Shown here: one piece after another, positions 6,333 to 7,849 of the stretch
How the letters are laid out: every line of letters begins with the position of its first letter
How positions within the stretch are numbered: the first letter of the stretch is position 1
Source of the DNA: Betaproteobacteria bacterium
Lineage (GTDB): Bacteria; Pseudomonadota; Gammaproteobacteria; Tethybacterales; Tethybacteraceae
Length of the DNA stretch: 7,849 bases
Assembly: GCA_026710225.1 (NCBI GenBank)
Contig: JAPORI010000157.1
Coordinates: 5,149 to 12,997, forward strand
Direction: 5' to 3'
Notes under the pieces: generated by a model
Told to the model about the DNA's origin: nothing
Database searches by the model: none
Seen by the model: only the letters and a program-made list of their open reading frames with translations
Program-made: the position numbers and the translations under genes

Positions 6333-6606
6333 TTTGGCAGGATTGACGATTTTAAGGGTGCAGCCGGTGAAATCGGGGCCGATTCGGGCCGATTTGGCTG
6401 CTTTGCCCGAAAAAGGTGTATCCTGACGGTCATCTCGCAGCCTGCTGCCATGTTCTGGCGGCCTCGGCTGCCAGCCGTCCCCCGGATTCCAGTTTATGAT
6501 GCTCCAACTTTCGGAGGTGGTCAGGGACAAGCATTTCCCGCGGTTGGCAACTGAGCAAACAGTGCTGGCGGCCAACCCGCCGCATCCGGTTAACAGTTGA
6601 TTGTGG
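6333..6606. other. Gene-free gap between the YHS gene and abiEii
   Basis: Open frames here are antisense or extension artefacts. The gap holds a small hairpin CGGCT-GCC-AGCCG (6465-6477) without a T-run and the phased direct repeat at 6376-6394. I could not identify a convincing -35/-10 pair on the - strand. It should contain the 3' end of the AbiE transcript and the promoter of the YHS gene. Confidence 0.5.
6371..6394. promoter_or_regulatory. Helically phased 9-bp direct repeat upstream of the YHS gene
   Basis: GGGCCGATT occurs at 6376-6384 and again at 6386-6394, a 10-bp period. AATCGG at 6371-6376 is the inverted half of CCGATT. The element lies 39-62 bp upstream of the YHS start codon. 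Repeats spaced by one helical turn are typical of sites bound cooperatively on one face of DNA, so it could be an operator. No promoter was firmly identified and this is inference from position and spacing. Confidence 0.3.
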
Positions 6607-7650
6607 CTATGTTTTTGTGCCGCCTTGCGCGGCATTGATGCGCTCTTGCAAGCGCGCACAATGCTCCATCAACTCATCGAACGATTCGTTTTCACCGACC
6701 AGCATTCCCGATTCCAGCATCCGGGCATGATCAGCCGCCAGCATCGTGCGCGCCTCAGCATTCGGCACCAGCTGCAAGTAGCCGGAGAATGCCGCCTCAT
6801 AGTCGATCGGATCGCCGTGGAAATCCTTTTCGGCAAAAAATATCGTTTGGTGGTGGACAACTTCCCGGGCAATATCCGGCCTGGCGATTGCCTGATCGGC
6901 GATTCCCATCTTGTCGAGCTGGACCAGATCATGCCAGTGCCGCGAGCGGCGCTCACCTCTCAGCCGCTGGCTCTTGCAGAAAACATGGGCGGCCGCCGCC
7001 TTCTCCCAGAAGGTGCGCTCGGCCAGCATTATCCACAACTGCGCCTGAGGGAAGATCACTTCGGGCAAATGGTTGGCAACTTCGCAGACTATGGTTGTCC
7101 GCTGGCGCGGTTCACCGGTGGAACGCGCTCCGAACTCTATCCTTACCTCGGGCAGGGCAATTCCTGCTGGCGCAAATATCGGCTGATAGCAAATGAAAAG
7201 ACTCTGCCCATCGGCGTGCAACTTGGCTTCAAAACCGGCTTCGGCAAGTGATTTGCGCATCAACGGCAGCGCCCTATCGGCAACCCATTCGGTGATTCGT
7301 TCGCGCAGCACTTTTCTCCAACGCCGCTCCTGACTGCGGGTGGGCGGCAGTGCCGAGCCGCCGGCACTGGCAACCAGATCGGGAGCAAGCGAGCGCAGAT
7401 CGTAGGTTACATCCACATCCTCGGAAAAGCGACGCAAATCCCCGAACCCCTTCGACAGCGAAGTGCCACCCTTGAAGGTGAGGCCATCGGCAAACTCGGT
7501 AAACTCGGCGGAATGCAGCGATTGCAGTGACGCGACGATCCAGACATCCTTTTCCAGCCAGAATGGTTTATACGGGTAGTGCTCCCTGACTTTTAGCAGG
7601 ACCTGCCTGCGCTCGTCAGCCGACAGCCGCTGATAGAGGGATTTGGCCAT
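6607..7650 (-). CDS. abiEii: AbiEii-family nucleotidyltransferase toxin (type IV TA)
   Basis: This 347-residue protein belongs to the AbiEii/COG2253 nucleotidyltransferases, toxins of type IV toxin-antitoxin systems, some of which protect against phage by abortive infection. The family motifs are visible: WLEKDVWIV (31-39), the nucleotide-binding KGGTSLSK (60-67) followed by RFSEDVDV (74-81) with the DxD-type pair Asp78/Asp80, VRIEFGAR (169-176), and the C-terminal EKAAAAH (216-222) and RHWHDLVQL (237-245). No key residue appears lost, so the toxin looks intact. ATG at 7650 is preferred; an in-frame TTG at 7656 is possible. The start lies 35 bp inside the upstream antitoxin gene and has no good Shine-Dalgarno sequence, so translation is probably coupled to the antitoxin. 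Confidence 0.88.
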   Translation of the reverse strand: MAKSLYQRLSADERRQVLLKVREHYPYKPFWLEKDVWIVASLQSLHSAEFTEFADGLTFKGGTSLSKGFGDLRRFSEDVDVTYDLRSLAPDLVASAGGSALPPTRSQERRWRKVLRERITEWVADRALPLMRKSLAEAGFEAKLHADGQSLFICYQPIFAPAGIALPEVRIEFGARSTGEPRQRTTIVCEVANHLPEVIFPQAQLWIMLAERTFWEKAAAAHVFCKSQRLRGERRSRHWHDLVQLDKMGIADQAIARPDIAREVVHHQTIFFAEKDFHGDPIDYEAAFSGYLQLVPNAEARTMLAADHARMLESGMLVGENESFDELMEHCARLQERINAAQGGTKT

Positions 7651-7849
7651 TGGCAATGCGTTGACTGATTATCTCGGCCAGCCAGGTCGGCAGCAAGGCG
7701 CGGGCTGCGGCCAGCTCGTCGCAATCTTCCTGACTGAAACGCGGAATTACCTTGCCCAGAGCATCGGGCGCCTCTTCCGGACCCATCCAGGCCAGAGCGC
7801 GGATGACATCGCCGGCCTTGCGCCCCGGTGCCACCAGCTGCCAGCGCGG
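7616..7849 (-). CDS. AbiEi/DUF6088-like antitoxin, C-terminal part (partial)
   Basis: The frame enters from the window edge and gives 77 residues beginning PRWQLVAPGRKAGDVIRALA. The segments ALAWMGPEEA and ALLPTWLAEII match the C-terminal region of DUF6088-type proteins annotated as AbiEi-family antitoxins (an ALxWLG stretch, then LPxWMxxxL). In type IV systems AbiEi is a winged-helix repressor that counters AbiEii without direct binding. The N-terminal winged helix would lie outside the window. The 35-bp overlap with the toxin gene and the shared strand support a two-gene operon. Recognition is from a short C-terminal region plus context, so the exact family is less certain than the pairing. 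Confidence 0.7.
   Translation of the reverse strand, partial: PRWQLVAPGRKAGDVIRALAWMGPEEAPDALGKVIPRFSQEDCDELAAARALLPTWLAEIISQRIANGQIPLSAAVG

Noticed and set aside
5775..6554. + strand open frame of 259 codons
   Set aside because: It is antisense to the YHS gene, whose family match runs its full length, and it has no recognisable domain.
6333..6659. N-terminal extension of the YHS frame by 109 residues
   Set aside because: The extension has no domain, overlaps the end of abiEii, and would bury the obvious signal peptide starting at 6332.
6601..7251. + strand open frame of 216 codons
   Set aside because: It is antisense to the clear AbiEii motifs and therefore a shadow.

Overview
The window is GC-rich DNA, probably from a Gram-negative proteobacterium. 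This is inferred from a lipoprotein with a C-terminal outer-membrane beta-barrel, a Sec-exported YHS protein and type II and type IV toxin-antitoxin (TA) genes. I cannot name the genus. There are no RNA genes, CRISPR arrays or insertion sequences that I can support.

Left part (1-5585, + strand): the last codons of an upstream reading frame overlap, by ATGA, the start of one giant gene of 1847 codons. Its product has a lipobox and poly-glycine stretch, then five tandem copies of a degenerate subtilisin-like (peptidase S8) domain separated by Cys-pair linkers, then a short C-terminal beta-barrel. The plan resembles the lipoprotein subtilase autotransporters NalP and SphB1, but the protease domain is repeated five times and the catalytic residues are almost entirely lost. 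Only copy 4 keeps a GTSxSTP serine motif, a candidate histidine and a GNDG oxyanion motif, and even that copy lacks an aspartate in the expected place. It is most likely a surface-exposed array of pseudo-subtilases. It is the most unusual object in the window.

Middle (5586-5870): this gap holds the wreck of a type II TA pair on the - strand. It comprises a frameshifted Phd/VapB-like antitoxin followed by the first 11 codons of a VapC-like PIN toxin, cut off exactly at the stop codon of the giant gene. A perfect 8-bp inverted repeat upstream is either the terminator of the next gene or the old operator.

Right part (5871-7849, - strand): a small exported YHS-domain protein is preceded by a 274-bp gene-free stretch with a helically phased 9-bp repeat. 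Then comes a type IV TA module: the AbiEii-family nucleotidyltransferase toxin, complete, and the C-terminus of its overlapping AbiEi/DUF6088-like antitoxin, which runs off the window. The giant gene and the - strand genes converge on the TA remnant. No functional link between the surface protein, the YHS protein and the AbiE module is visible; the TA genes and debris suggest an accessory, rearranged region.
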